In this document: positions 1 to 14,200 of the stretch, in pieces | Position numbering within the stretch: position 1 is the stretch's first letter | Layout of the letters: each line of letters begins with the position of its first letter | Assembly (NCBI GenBank): GCA_964007475.1 | Contig: OZ023274.1 | Coordinates: 92,527,213-92,591,212, forward strand | Direction of reading: 5' to 3' | Length of the DNA stretch: 64,000 nucleotides | Source: Hybos culiciformis | Taxonomy: Eukaryota > Arthropoda > Insecta > Diptera > Hybotidae | Notes under the pieces: generated by a model | Told to the model about the DNA's origin: nothing | The model's database searches: none | Seen by the model: the letters and a program-made list of their open reading frames with translations, nothing else | Made by a program: the position numbers and the translations under genes

Positions 1-3000
1 AAATAGTAACTGTTATCAGGGCTTGAAATCATTAGTAGTCACGACTAAACATTTATTTTAAATATTTAAAACATTTTATTAAAATATGAACTTTTATATA
101 GGTTAATCTCTTTGAGTTTTTGTGTCTTAAAAATACATAAGAAAAACAAAAAGTCTTGTGGGCAAAAGGTACATATTTTTTTTAACAACTTATAAGATTT
201 TTATATATAGCATGACTTGATTAAGAAATTTAGAAATTAGACATTCAGCTTCTCACCAAGCTATAATTTTATTTTAATCACACTCTTCAAAATAAAAATT
301 ATTGTGCACAATTTTTTTGACCATAATGTTTCAAGTAAAAAATATTTGTTTTTCCTTTTCTTTAAAAAAATTTAAAAAAATTTAATTTAGCAACATTTTG
401 CACATATCTTGCAATTTATTTTTTAATTAATTTTCTTGATCTATTATTCATTTTTTAATAATTTTTCGAATACCAAATATTTAGCAAATCTTATTATTAT
501 TAACGTCGTATTCGAATGAATTTCTGAAGTTAACTAACCAGTCTTTAAATGTGTACAAAAACTAATGTGATTTATAACACAAATACAATAATAAAAATTT
601 TTCCTGAAATTATAAAAGTTGAGAAACAAAAGATAAAATTAAAATTAGGGTTACCTATATTGTGAATTCGATGTAAAGAGAATACAGACAAACTCTTGTA
701 AACAAAAAAAAAAATTAAAAGAGCAAATTGAATGCGTATAAAGAGATGTATATTTTGGTACTTACATATACATCACATCTTATATTTATAACAAAAATAA
801 AAGAATTACCAACTACTATAACCTTTTTTTGTTTACTATCATTGTTTTGATTTTGCGCAAAACAAGAGGAAAAATGTGTAAAAAAAAAGATATGATGAAA
901 GATATTATGAATTTGCCGGTGAATTTTTATTTGTAAGGTATCTTGACTTTTGTTAGGAACAAATTTAAACAAATTTGAGATTTGGTTATGTTTTTTTAAT
1001 TAAATTGAAATCTTTAAAAAAAATTTTTTTTGCTTGTAATACAATAATGGTATGAAAATTGTCATCGTCTTTAAAGTATAAGGATAATCAATAACCATTA
1101 AGTAAATCAACATTTAACTTATTGGTCCCTTTGTACTATATTTAACGCATTGGATTTAAAAGTCAACAAATTATGAACAATTTAAAGTTCATTTTACCAG
1201 ATTTTATAAAAAATTTTTTAACTACAAATATTTTTCTTTGTAGTTCGTAACTATTTACTTAATTAACTTATTTTTGTACGATTAAAAAAGGTATTCCAAA
1301 TAATAAGAAAACATATTTTCATTAAACTGAAATTAAGTTTATTCACATTTCTTTTAATTACGAAAATAAGTTTTTGAACAAAGTGATAAAGGTAAACTAT
1401 ACCTTTTAGTTTTATTTTATCCTACATAATTTTAACTCTTGTGGTTTTTAATTTAATAGAGTTTTTTAATCTAATGACCCCTTGGAAATAAAACTCAAAG
1501 CATATTCTATTGAAATTTCAATATAATCAAAAAAAAAAAAGAAGAAAAGGATGAAATTTGAAACGATTAGTTCACTAATGTGTAAGATCATATGTTATTA
1601 AAATAAATATATAAATTTTTTTTACGAAGATATTTAATTAATTAAAGACAGTGTCAAATTACAGCAGAAACATTTAAAAATTATAACATTATGATCGAAA
1701 TTATGGATATAATGAAAGCCCATATAATATCGAGCTTATGAACATCAACAATCGGTGTTACGATTAAAAATGGCATCCATTTTCTTCTCCGAATATCCAA
1801 ACTAGAACTTGAATTGATTTATAAATGAAAAATAAATTGAAAATATCAATAAATTAAATTAAATTAAAATTACAAGTTCATATTTTATATAATCATTTAT
1901 ATTCATGTTTTATATAATCATTTATTATTATTATAAATATAATTTAAATAAAATAAAAATTATGTATTCGTTACTTTTGTAATTGTATTTTTTTTTTGTT
2001 TAAAACACAAATTTCTGTCAAAAACTTTTACCTTCAATCTCTGCATTCATAATATGTTTCTCATATTTTTGTTCTAATACACAGTAACGAAATTGCAAAC
2101 AATAATAATTATCAATTTTATTGAAATAATTCAAAGTTTGAATGGTTCATTGAAAGAAATTCGGAACTAAAAAAGTTTCAATTACTACTTCAATAGTAGT
2201 TATTTCAGACAAAACATGTGGCAATAAAGTTCACTGGAATCTAATAATAAGTAAGAAAAAAATTATCAAAAATTTGTTTAAAACACAATTTAACATTTGC
2301 AAGAGAATTGGTTTGTTGCCTTGGATCCGTTGCTAAAAATATTTATTTCACTTTTTTTTTCAATGCGCCTAGCAATTATGTTTTACTAAATTAATAATAT
2401 TATTTCAATTTAAGACGAATAATTTATCAGTTTGAAAGTTTTTATTATTATGATTAAGAGTTTGATATTCTTGTGAAAGTTTTTGGATACATAATAAAAT
2501 AAACAAAATTTAATGCCATAAACAGACTCTTAGAATAATAAACTTTATTTATAAAATAAAAGTAAGTGAAAGAAAATATATTTGAAATATTATACTCAAA
2601 TTTTTATAATAATGTGCATAACTTCCTTTACATTCCATCATATTATGATCTTCTATAGTCTATAGTGCTGTACACAAGCATATACTTGTTACTTATATTG
2701 TTGTGTAATATTTATGTAACAGATTTGTAACAATCATACATATTTTAAACAATGTTTGATATCTGTTTGTTATTAGATATAATATTAGCTTGTTCTAATG
2801 ATTTCCTGTCCTTAGAATCCTTTTTAGTTGATCTAAACTTTCTTTTTTAATTATATATTTATGAGAATCTCAGGACCTCTCAGGACCATTGACAGCCCTT
2901 TCAGGGATTAAATCGAAATCTTCTATTTATATGTTCAAATTACAGTATATTTCCTATTTTAATGTGTTTAATGTTTTTTTTTTTTTCTATAAGGCTTTTT

Positions 3001-3051
3001 TTTTTCTGATGCTTGATTTAAGCATCGTTTGGTGGTTATATTAATTTTCCA
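1..3051. other. AT-rich DNA without recognised gene
   Basis: Apart from the 25-bp duplicate near 1877 and a GATGCTTGATTTAAGCATC hairpin near 3009, I see only poly-A/T-rich sequence. The open frame at 715-972 on the minus strand has no domain or codon signal. Confidence 0.6.
1877..1926 (+). repeat. Tandem duplicate, 25-bp unit
   Basis: TTTTATATAATCATTTAT is repeated at a 25-bp period. Confidence 0.8.
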
Positions 3052-3180
3052 TTGCATGCTTCTTACCGAGCCCGCTCCTCTCATATTAGCATGTATGTGA
3101 GAGTGATGGTAAAGTTTTCATGGCAATTTATTGCCTTGAAGTGCAGTGGTGTTAAGATACACCCCCAACTCAACTAATAT
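3052..3180 (+). repeat. Dispersed repeat, copy 1 (SINE/LINE-tail-like)
   Basis: A stretch of about 125 bp of higher GC than its surroundings. It aligns with 16290-16418 in the same orientation, including ATGGTAAAGTTTTC, ATTTATTGCCTT and GCAGTGGTGTTAA. An internal hairpin pairs CTCTCATA with TATGTGAGAG. TTATTATTA appears at or shortly after the 3' side of both copies, which would fit a retroposon tail. Family not recognised. Confidence 0.6.
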
Positions 3181-3858
3181 TTTAAAAAGCTGTCATTATT
3201 ATTATCAGAATAGTATATAATATAAAAATTTAGGCCTTGACTTTTTATTACTATGCATGAGAAATTTTCAAGAATGAAAAGTAGAAGAAGTGTATGTAAT
3301 AATAATGTTTCTTCAATTTTTTAATTTTATTTCTGTTAATTCATTTTGTTGTACTAACATTTATGTTAATTTAGTTAAGATAATAATCTAAGAAGAATAT
3401 ATTTTATTCATTAATGTCAATTTTCAATTGTTTTTCATGTTAATCATATAAAGTATTTTTATGTAATTTTCATTATCAACAGTTTCTTTCATTTAATTAA
3501 ATTTATTTATTTTTTTCACTTTTTCTTTGACTATAATTTTCATTTAAATTATGTTTCCTAGCCACGATGATAATAGAGCTAAACAAGATAATTTTATTCA
3601 AAGTATTTTGTAATTATTTCATAAGAATTTTTCTCACGCAAATATCTGAAAGTTTCACCAATGTTTTCATGTACAAATATTAAATTTATGCTTCTATTTT
3701 TATGTTGAGATATTGTTTTTAATTTTGTTTCAATTATTGTCTTAACAAGAGATAGTTACAATTCGAATTTGATGTTTAATTTTTATTCATAATAATATTC
3801 TGCTTTAATTGGAAATTAATGATCCCAACTAATTTTTAACTGAAACTCTCATGTTGGA

Positions 3859-3899
3859 TGTTGGATATTATATGTACACATGTTGGATATTATATGTAA
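3859..3899 (+). repeat. Tandem duplicate, 22-bp unit
   Basis: TGTTGGATATTATATGTA is repeated at 3859 and 3881. Confidence 0.85.
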
Positions 3900-4280
3900 C
3901 TCAGTCGCATTCAAATAAAAATTAAATAGGAGAATGTAGTGTCAACCAAATAATTTGTAGGGCCTCACAAATGCATATCTAATTCTTATGAATGCTTTTT
4001 ACTTTACAACCAAATTCATGATTTTTAATTTTTGAGTAGGTGTACTACATTTAGTGAAGCATTTTTTTGTGTATTTCTGCCTATTTACAATATGTAATTA
4101 TTAATTAAGTTTTGTAAATAAAAAAAAATAACTAAATTAAATTCAAAATTAGTAATTTTATTTTAAATAACTTTAATTACAAATTATAATTTTGAATATG
4201 TAAATAATAAAACATGACATAAAAGCTTAATACATAATTTTTATGATTTTAACAATGTCATAAATAAAATAAAAATTTAA

Positions 4281-4468
4281 TTATAGTATGATTCAAATCA
4301 CTTGACCAATGAGCTTTTAAGAGAGGGTAAAATTTGAATAAAATTATTATACAAAAATTGCATGAGCTTTTTTCTTAAATAATTTCCCCTAAATTTTGTA
4401 TGCATTTTTTAATGGAAAGGGAAAGCTTCGCATAACGGATTGGTCAAGTGATTTGAATCGTACTATAA
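4281..4468. mobile_element. MITE with about 30-bp TIRs
   Basis: The left end is TTATAGTATGATTCAAATCA followed by CTTGACCAAT. The right end is its complement with one mismatch (…ATTGGTCAAGTG…TACTATAA). Total 188 bp with no coding potential. The outer TA could be a TA target duplication of Tc1/mariner type; this is inference. Confidence 0.75.
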
Positions 4469-4728
4469 CAAATTTATTTAATTAATTGTCTAAATAAAAT
4501 ATTTAAAATAAATAAACATTTTTATAATTAGTTATTCAGCAGAAATTATTAACGATTTTCATAAATGTTATAAAATAAAAATTTGTTAGTTTTAAGAGCG
4601 CAATTTAGATAAAATGTTTATGGTTATAATTAAAAATTTATATATAAATTAGCTCTACTAAAAATACAAAATTATTCACAATCATAATTAGTAATTAAAT
4701 TTTAAATTATGTGTTTGATGAATAAACC

Positions 4729-4890
4729 ATTGACGTCTTTATTATCAAGACTGATTATAGAAATTGTTTCCATATTTTTCGAGAGCTGACTTTTTTGTTG
4801 GAATGTGAATGAATGTGTGTTAAATTCCGAATCACGAGCCATTTAACATTTGAAAATTTTATAATCAGTCTTGATAATAACGACGTCAAT
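4729..4890. mobile_element. MITE with about 33-bp TIRs (ATTGACGTC ends)
   Basis: The left end ATTGACGTCTTTATTATCAA continues GACTGATTATA. The right end is the complement with one mismatch in that stretch, closing with GACGTCAAT. The flanks TGAATAAAC and TGATTAAAC may be an imperfect 9-bp duplication. 162 bp, non-coding. Confidence 0.7.
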
Positions 4891-5686
4891 GATTAAACAT
4901 GCGGTTTGCAGTCAATGAAATGACGAAAAAAATAACCTGATTATAATGTCATCTGAAATTAACAATCCTAGTTAAACTTATGTTTTGACGCTTCGGTTTT
5001 CCAATCGTAATCAGTAATTTAACATAAAAAAAAAATTTAATTTTGAATACTTTTTCAATTTTAAAGATTTAAAAAAAAAAAAACAAGAATATGAACGTTA
5101 TATAAAAAATGTTTTTTGTTTCGATTGCCAAAATACTTTTAACGAGTATTGTAATTTTTTGTTTTTGTTAAGTTTAACTTCTCTTAATGTCTGGTCTAGA
5201 CATTACATAGACATAAAAATAACAAAACAAGTTATTTTTATTTCTATCGGGTAAAATCTTTTTTTTTTGTTCGTTCATTTAATTTTAATTTTTTTTTTCA
5301 ATTTCAATGTCAAAAAAGTAATGAAAAAGATTTTCTTATTTTGACAAATTATTACTTTTAGAATTGAGACAGCAATAAAAACCAAAAAAAAAAAACCATA
5401 AAAATAACAGTGGCGTTCATTGATAGGAAAGGAGTAAAGAAAAATAAGAAGTGATATTGAATTGGAACTTTTTATAACAAGCTCTTCTTGATCATTATAT
5501 ACCTTTTTCTCGGTTCATATATTTAGATCTTAAAAATTTAAACAATTCAAAATCAAAATCATGATCGTGTTAAGTTAATATTTCTGATGGGTTTCATTAC
5601 TTTCAAATGAAGTGTTCGCAAACAATGAAGAAGCAATCGTTTTCATAAGTTTCATCTGTGAACATAAATAATTTCTTTCAGGTTAC

Positions 5687-5730
5687 TATATGAACTAATA
5701 TAAGTTATTGTTTATATATTAGTTCATATA
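5687..5730. repeat. Short perfect hairpin
   Basis: TATATGAACTAATATA is followed after a 12-nt loop by its exact complement. Isolated, with no flanking duplication recognised. It could be a MITE remnant or a chance AT-rich palindrome. Confidence 0.55.
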
Positions 5731-6900
5731 TAATATTTTTTTCAAATTTCTAACTACAAAGTTTTTATTATTATGCTAAAGAAAAATTCTTATACTTTTT
5801 GATAATTTAAAATTTAATACTTTAAAACCTATGGATGATAACCTAAGGATATTATACAATTTTTGAGAAACATATTGTGCATAATGCTATGTATAGTACA
5901 GAACAGAGGTAAAGTTTTCCTATAGAAAAAACGATTCCAATTAATTTTTACAAATAACCTTATATATTTATGTTAAGGCAATGATAAATTGACAAAATAT
6001 TTTTAATTACATAACATAAAAAATGTTTGGAATTTTTTTTTCAATCAAACATACCTATGGGCTTTTATACAGCAGTATTCTTTAGTTTATAGTGCAAACT
6101 TTGATTTATTAAAAAAAATATTTTTTTTGTGCCATAAATGAGAAATTGAACAAGGATAAATGTGCAAAACTGAGTTAAATTAAAGACAAATATGAAAAAT
6201 TGGTAGTGTGGTTGTGGTAATTGACATCTTTCATATAAATTAACAAAACAATTCAATTATGGCTTTTGAGTGATAGTATGCTAGTATAGTCACAAAAAAA
6301 GACACAAATTTTGTAATATTTTTATTATTTAATACGTTGCACAAGTGTAAGTCTGATGAACACAAAAAAAAAGTTAATTTAAATTAAAAGTGCATGATGA
6401 GGCAAATAACACTCCTTGTCATAAGAGGAACACGCAGTATCTTTTTGCATCCCAAAAACGACCTTCATTCATAATACATACTTTTATTAATAGGAGTTAT
6501 TGTCAAGAAATCAACTTTTTTTATTGATAAGCAATATTTTCTATTTAGATAAATATTATATTTTGTTGATTTGCTAACAATGAAATGAACAAATAATATT
6601 CCATGATTTGTTTGTATTGTTTTTTTTGCTAAGGAAATTTATAGCAAATTAATAATTTCATAGATAAAAATGTTTACTTGAAAAAACCATAATGATTGGC
6701 ATATTGGAAAGGTTATTTTTTTACTTATAAATAATAAATATTGATTTTGAAGGATTATCCCTAAAATAAATGATAGTTGCATGTCTTTTAGAAATTATTA
6801 TTTAAGAAGTATAATTTTAATGAAAATTTATAATTTTTAAATCTCAAACATTGTTATAGTAGATTACAATACATGTTAAGAAAATTTGTTATTCTTGCGA

Positions 6901-7008
6901 GTTGTGTATACACACAAACACATAGACACAAGTCATGTTTATATCACGAGACCGAAGGTCGAGTGATATAATATTGACGAGTGTCTATGTGTTTGTGTGT
7001 ATACACAA
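6901..7008. repeat. Long near-perfect palindrome of module Y, copy A
   Basis: The left arm begins GTTGTGTATACACACAAACA and its complement closes the right arm. The centre reads ATCACGAGACC-gaa-GGTCGAGTGAT. Weaker complementarity continues outward to AGTAGATTACAATACATGTT on the left and ACATGTATTGTATACTGC on the right, so most of the about 190-bp module could fold as one hairpin. Equivalent palindromes are at 23388-23495 and 32951-33058, and a split one lies in copy D. Confidence 0.85.
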
Positions 7009-7204
7009 CGAGCTGTATAACAAATTTGATTAACATGTATTGTATACTGCTTTAATGTGCATGGGAGAGGGAGTTGAAAACAATACATTTACAATGAAAA
7101 AAATAAACAAAAATGTTCAAAATGAAGCAAGGAAATAAAATTTAATTAATACGGAAGTAAATTTATTTCTCGAAATGATTTCAAACCGGATGATTAAGAT
7201 CAGC

Positions 7205-7345
7205 TAATTCCTAAAATATTAAAAAAAAATTAGTAATTTTTCCAAAAAAAATTATTCATTTTCTTTTTTGAAAAAAAAAAAAAATCGTATAATTTTTTTT
7301 TAGAAAAATTACTAATTTTTTTTTTTATTATTTTAGGAACTAATG
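7205..7345. mobile_element. Small inverted-repeat insertion inside copy A
   Basis: TTCCTAAAATATTAAAAAAA on the left is complemented on the right by a segment ending in ATTATTTTAGGAAC. The arms continue through ATTAGTAATTTTTC for a total of about 45-50 bp. CTAAT flanks both sides and may be a short target duplication. The same structure is present at the matching place in copy B (about 23690-23830), so it entered before the two copies separated, or belongs to the element itself. Confidence 0.5.
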
Positions 7346-8229
7346 GTCTTCTTAAATTTTATTTAATTTTATTTTTAATTATTAAAAAAAATAATAATAA
7401 TTTTATAATTTTTTTTTTTTATAATTTAAAATAAAATCAAATAATAATTATATAATAATAATTTATATTTACAATAAATAATCTCCTTGTTGCTGCCATT
7501 TTCCTCGTTTGTTGATAAAAGAAAAAAAAACTCTTACTTGACATTTGACAATTGACAGCAGACTTTATAATGACAACAAAGATATTTTCAGGGTTACCAT
7601 TGTTCTATTTTTATTCATTTTGTTTTTTTGAATAAGAATAAGTGCAATTTTTGAAGTGTGGTTTAAATTTTTGTACTAAAATCCAACCACACTCGTTTAA
7701 AAATTTAGTAGTAGAGGTTCGAAGATCCTTTAAAAATAGTAGTTTTGAACACATGTTAAGAAAATTCATCGACTGATCGACTGGCCGCTTTTTAGAAAAA
7801 AAAAAAAAAAATAGCCGCGTATTTTTTTATTGGTTCTTTTTTTTTTTTTTTGTTTGCTCAGAGGGAAAATATAGATTAGCTCAGAGGGAAAATATAGATT
7901 TTTAGCATTATAAACTAAGCTTTGTTTGACATTGATATGATGTATGTGAGAGGTATACATTTGCTTTTTTTTGTTTTTTTTTTTGTATTTGTCTGTATTG
8001 AAATATTGTGAGTGTGAGTGATATTATTTTTGTTTATAGTATTACGCAGTTCAAAATGAAGAATGTAAATACAATATAGAGCAATGTAAATACAATTTAC
8101 ATCACAGGGAAATGTAAATACAATTTACATTCCTCTATAATTGCATGTGTATTGATGCATGTAATGGACTATTTACCGAGCTAAATTTGCGAATGTAAAT
8201 ACAACTTACCGAAGCCCTGCGCATTAAAA

Positions 8230-11200
8230 TATATAACAGTATAATTCATTGGCAAAATTTTCAAGAAAATTTATTTATTTATCATTTTGTCAAGTTTAGA
8301 TTTTTATCACAATGAGAATATATTTACTTCAGGGATTTGAAACTTCTTAAATTTTTTTCAATTATTTATTTAATAGAAGAATAGAAACTTCAAATCTTAA
8401 AGAAAGAACTAAAAAGTCTATAATTAAAGGTGTCATAATTATATTCTCTTATAAATTCTATATAAAGATATTTTTAAGAAATTTCGTTTTTACAGATAAA
8501 TATATCTTCCAAATTCAACATTTAAGATTTTGTGCGACAGCGAGTTCTTCGACTGTTATGTCATATATTAGAAGCATCATGAAGTTTAACCTGAATCATA
8601 AGCATACGCAAAAAAATATAAATTACTTTTTGAAACAAAATGTGTGAGTGATTAATTTTCCTAACATTAACATTAGGTTTAAAAAAATGCCTATTGTGAG
8701 TCATTTTGTATATTTTTTTCGATTTTGCTCTTTTGTCCAATTTGTCAAATTAATTTTCAGTTTTTTTTTTTTTCAGTTTGGAAAATTTAATTGAATGAGA
8801 AAAAAATTGGAAAAATTCATGTGAAAAAATTACTTACCTGTGCAGGTTGCATACATGATTTTTTAATGAATATTGATTTACATGACGTACATATGTTAGA
8901 TGAGGACGATTAAAAACAAGCAGGAAAACTTTAATATGTAGAAAATAAATTAATAAAAAACAAACGATAAAAAAAAATAAAGGACAATAAATTATCCGAA
9001 AATATTCTTTATTTCTTTATTCTTTATTCTCAATTTTGGTTGAAAGTTAAGGATAAGGTTTCTTGAAATTATCTGAATAACACATTTTTATTAAGCCCAT
9101 CACCTAACTGATGGCGGAAAAGGTTTCTGTCAGTTAATAAAATTTAACTCAAAAATAATGTTTCAAGGAGTTGTTAAAGTATGTAAGTGGCAGTAAGCTT
9201 TACAATTTTAATCACGCAGTTTGTAATGGAAAAACTTTGTAATAATGTAAAGTTGGAGAAACTTATGAGTAATATATAATAATGAAAATTAATTAAAAAT
9301 GCTTAATTAATTATAAGTTTTTTAAAATGATTTTGAATTTTTCAAAGACCATCATAAAACATTATATGAAAAATATGATTATTTGACTTAATCTCCTTCA
9401 AAACTTATTGAATCGAAATCAATTGGAATTAAATTACTTTCTATTTTTCTCAATACACAAAAATATGTCTCTTTTATATTGAATTTTCCCCGAAATTTTA
9501 TTTTTTAATTAAAATTATGTCATCTGGAAAATTTTGCAAATCCAATATAAATTACAAGAAATTTAATCATATTTAATTTCAGGGAAGACAAAAAAAAATA
9601 ATGGATATTTTGGTATAAGGTAGATTTTTTTTTTTTAATATGTATTTAATATATAGGATAATTATTATTTATCATCAGGGATGCACATTGAATATTAAGT
9701 TCAATTGAATTATTTTTGTTGTTTTTTTTTTTAGGAAGAAAATAATTTCTCACGGAACGTTTATTAAATTAATTTATGAAACTGTCATATTCTTGTTAAA
9801 TGTAGCAAAATTTATACGAATTTAAGTTCATTAAAAAAAACTTTTAATACTATCAAGCTGTTGAAACTTTTACTAATTACTTTTATTCTTATACCTTACA
9901 AAAATTACAATATTTTACAACTTAACTCACACCATATACAAATTAAAATACAAATAATACTTGTAAAATTAATGAAATTGAAACTTTTAATCAAAGCGAA
10001 AATGGGAAGCAATACTAAACACACAGTCAGTAATAAACATAAACATAAATCAATAAAGAAAATAAATGAGTTGGATAAGTTTTTGAAAAACATTGGTTTT
10101 AGCTATTTAAATTTTGATGGAGAAGTAGGAATTTTGTCAGAATACACAAATATTGAATAAATGTACAGAAAATTTAGCTTCCAAGAATTTTATAAATATA
10201 TTATACATAACCGATACCGAATTATTTTGGTCCAGTGTTTCAACACCGAAATATCTGATAAGAAAATCTGTCGGTATTTCGGTATTGAAATTGTACAAGA
10301 TCCCGATTTCGGTAAATCCGGTGCTTAAAACTCTATCATCCTCAAACAAAATTGTAATTATAGAAAAGGGAATATAGTTTGCTTTTCTATAATAAATACA
10401 TTTCATACATTCATACTTTTCAGATAATAGAAAAGAAATGTAAGCATAAAAAAAAATATGCAGTTACGGTGATGGCTGTCTCATGCAGCAGAAGTATAGA
10501 ATTAGAATAAGTCGATTAAATTATCATTTCATAAGTTGTATGTATTTAGTATAAGTTACGATGTGAAAAGTTTAACAATTTATGATAATTTGATCATTTT
10601 CATGAAAATATTTTCTTTAAAATTATTTCTTTCTTTCATAAGTTTTCGTTTTAGTATTGTAAATATTTATTATTTATTTTCTAACTTCAACCCAAAGAGA
10701 ATTAAGGGTAATTGAATGTTTCTACAAAAAAAATATTATCTACTTTTTAATTTATATACACAGCAAATTTCTTTCCATTGCAAACAAAAAAGAAAAACGA
10801 AAATGCTTAATAAATAATTTTTCCGCAAATACAATACCCAAATGACTGGAATAAATTGAATGTAAATCTTTTCTAAATCTTATTTGCAAGTTAAGTCCTT
10901 TATTTTATGAGATTTTTTTTTTGTTTTAATTCTTCTTTTCAAAGAAAAATAAAAGTATAGAATAATAATATTTTTGGCTCAAAATTATTAATTTTGTACC
11001 TTTATGAAAGAAATTGTAGTTATGTTTTCAACATAATAAAGTAAATTAGACCTTAATTAAACAAAAAATATGTTATTTCAATGAGATAACAATTCAGAGT
11101 CAGCTTCTCAAATCTGAACATTGTAGACTATTTTACTAAACAGTTTTATGAGAAAAATGTTCAATCGTTTGCCGTTAATTAATTCAGATTATTGCAAATT

Positions 11201-14200
11201 GACTAAATTGATAATCCGATTCGAAGAGGTACATAGATTTATTTTGATTTACTATTACAATATTTTCATATTATTAAACTTTATTATTTTTTTCCTTTTA
11301 AATTTTTTTAAGAATTTCTCGATTTTTAAAATGATTATCAGACTTTAGATAAATTTTGCTACAAGATTGATCACTCAAGGGACATTTTCGTTAGCCGTGT
11401 GGAAATTGATTTTATGTAATATATTCTTCCAACAATAAATTTTATTTAGATATTCAAAATACTTAATGGATTAGTAATTTCTTAATTGAGCATATCATGT
11501 AATTTTATTCCTTTCATTAATTTTAGCAGAGTTATTAAATAATTTTGGTTATATGTACTTAAGATACTATGCTAAACAAATTTTCTTACACTGAAATAAA
11601 TCAATTAGGGATTTTGTTTGTCAGTTTTCCATGAAAATAATTTTATTTTAAGAGAATTTAATTAAAATTAATTTAATGAAATTGGAATATTTTTTATTAT
11701 GAAATTTTACATATTGAGAAAGCAGGAACTACTTAAAGTATTTGGGAATTTATTACTTATATTGTTCTGACTTTTGGTAGTTTTGATATTTCAATGGTTT
11801 TTTTTTATAAGCAGTTTTAATTGGTTTTAAAATTTTTTTAAGATTATTGCAAACTTTTTTATCGATCATTTACAACACCAACATTTCATACACTATTTCA
11901 ATTAATGTTGATTTTGTTAGTCTCAAGGAAAAAATTTAATCTTATTTATTTGGTATTGGATGTGGAAGAAAACTTATATATAATTTATATTCTCATTAAT
12001 TTCTCTACGAATCCTGCATTTTAAAATACCTATATTTCACGCCAGATATGAATTTAAATCAAGCTGAATACAATAAATAGTAAAATTTCAAAAACATAAC
12101 CTGCATATACATATTTTATTGCTTAAATTAAAAAACAATATGTTGGTACAAACGTACATATTTTGTGAATGATAAGGATTTGAGAATAAATTTCAAAAAA
12201 ATTGGATTTTCAAATAATTGGATTATCTAATTTTCAAAAAAACATATAAACATAAATATAAAATTACTTAGATAAATAAATACAGAATATATGACTATAC
12301 ATTATTATTAAAATTCAAATCAAAAATATTGTTATTATTTCGGTAATAATAAAAACAAATAAGAACTCTGATATAAATTCTAATCAATTCCAATCAATAT
12401 TATTATGAGATGGTATAAATAATTATATATACATATATATACTTTAACTATCAATTCTTTGGATTTTAATAAATTTTCTGTTAACATAGATATAGATTCA
12501 AATCATTATAACAGCAAGATAATAATATTATTTTAATTTAAAATCATAACAAAATGTTGTAGGTAGGTATTAAAGCGATCAAATAAATTTAATGTAGCTT
12601 TGTACATTGCAAGCTTAATGAGAAACAATATTTTTTTTTTTTTGTAACAATATTTGTCAATGCGAGTGAATATTTGCAATCAGAAGAAATTGAATTTTTG
12701 CATGAAATATTGAGTTAATTTTTTAATTGTTAAGAATGTTGAAATGTTTTTGGTTTCATCCTGGGCTTAATTCGAAACCAAATTTCCCGGAAACAAAATT
12801 ATTGTCTTTATTAGAATCCGCTTTGAAATTAATAAAAGTATGCTTAGTAATAAAAGAAATATAATTTATGAAGCTTCCTTTGCTTTTAGGTTTCATTACT
12901 CTTTGAATAAAAAATATTATACAATAGTTCTTAAAAAACTAAAAAAAACTTAAAATGTTAGTTCCTATACAATATACATCCTTAATCCTAAAAGTCTACA
13001 TAACTCAGATTATAAAAATGAATCTTTACATAATATCATTAAAACAGAAAGAAATTTATGATTTCCAAACTTCAAAAGGATTATGAGAAGAATGAAATAA
13101 AACGTATATACTATTAGGGTATATATTTGAATTTATTGAACAAAAATTCTATTGAATTCACATTGACTAAGGCAATAATCGTTTAGGAAAAATATTAATT
13201 TCAACGAGATCAAAAAATTGTTTTTAATCCTATATGTACGTCCAATTTATATATGAACATTGGACATTTTATGTGCTTAAATTGTATCATAATTCTTATA
13301 ATTCGTTTAAGGAAAAAAAAAATTTATTTTAGCTGAAAACCTTTACCTACGTGTGTTGAAATTTGTATTAAGTGAAGCGAAAAATGCAAATGAAAATTGA
13401 TTGTAAGCGTTATGAACTATATGAAAGCGTGACATTTATCGAATAACACAGTCATTAAAGGCTGAAATCTAAAATCATTTAGTATATGATTCAACCATTT
13501 GATTTGGCATTAGAAAAAAAATCTGATAATTAGTTTTTTTTGTTCTTAATTCAAAAATTATTTTCTTAATTTAAAAAAGAAGGACACTATAATTATGGTA
13601 ATTACTATACATAACTTCATTATCATTTAAGTAAGGTAAAAAAAAAAACGTTAAAATTTCGCCAAAATTAAATTCTTGTATATAAGAAAGAAAATTTGCA
13701 TTTTTATTTTATACGCCTTATTATTTTCCCTTCATTTCATTTTCTTTTCATGAATATTTTTTAAATTGAATTTATTATTTGTTTTGCTTTATTTTACATC
13801 TGCACGTACAAAGAATTTATAAAATTTAATGAAAGCAATATTAAAAACAAAAATTTTTTTAGGGGCTCAAGTGTTTCTTCATATAAAAGTTTAATATAAT
13901 GACAGAAACGATGATATTAAAAAAAAAAGCGAACATTACTTCATATTTCACACCACTTCTTTTTTAGTTCCAGTTCGAATCCTTGTATTTATTCCAAAAA
14001 TAAAATATTAGAATGGCTTTGTGAATTAATAAGTTTTACACTTCAGTTAATTATTATAATTATTAGAAAGTGTTCATTAATAAGATATTAATCGGGAACA
14101 CTGAAAATGGTAGAAAAAAAAATTATTAGCTTAGCTTGACTTCATCCCGAAAAATTCATAAAAACATAACCAATGTTAAATTTAATAAGAAACTCATAAT

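Larger units (their letters stand above)
6854..8229 (+). mobile_element. Composite hairpin + TIR element, copy A (modules Y then X)
   Basis: Nearly identical to copy B (23340-24670); both copies begin with TTATAGTAGATTACAATACA and end with GCGCATTAAA. Module Y (6854-about 7046) is one long inverted repeat whose core, 6901-7008, has exact 29-bp outer arms and a 3-nt GAA tip. Module X (about 7050-8229) starts TTTAATGTGCATGGG and ends in the inverted match CGCATTAAAA. X contains a nested inverted repeat (7205-7345), an internal echo of Y's outer end (about 7736-7770: ACATGTTAAGAAAAT again), and short tandem units with GAATGTAAATACAA near 8060-8210. No transposase frame is visible; a short reverse-strand open frame at 7766-7960 is repeat sequence, not a gene. 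Class unknown; the outer ends of the whole unit are not TIRs and no target duplication was recognised. Confidence 0.75.

Noticed and set aside
7712..7735. GAGGTTCGAAGATCC inside the composite element, similar to a polymerase III B box
   Set aside because: The spacing is one base off the consensus and no A box was found upstream, so a tRNA-derived SINE is not supported.
6854..8229. Helitron interpretation of the composite family
   Set aside because: The ends do not show the TC start and CTRR end with a hairpin just inside the 3' terminus, and no insertion between A and T is demonstrable.
13965..13995. GTTCGAATCC resembling a tRNA T-loop / B box
   Set aside because: No matching T-stem, acceptor stem or A box at the proper distance.
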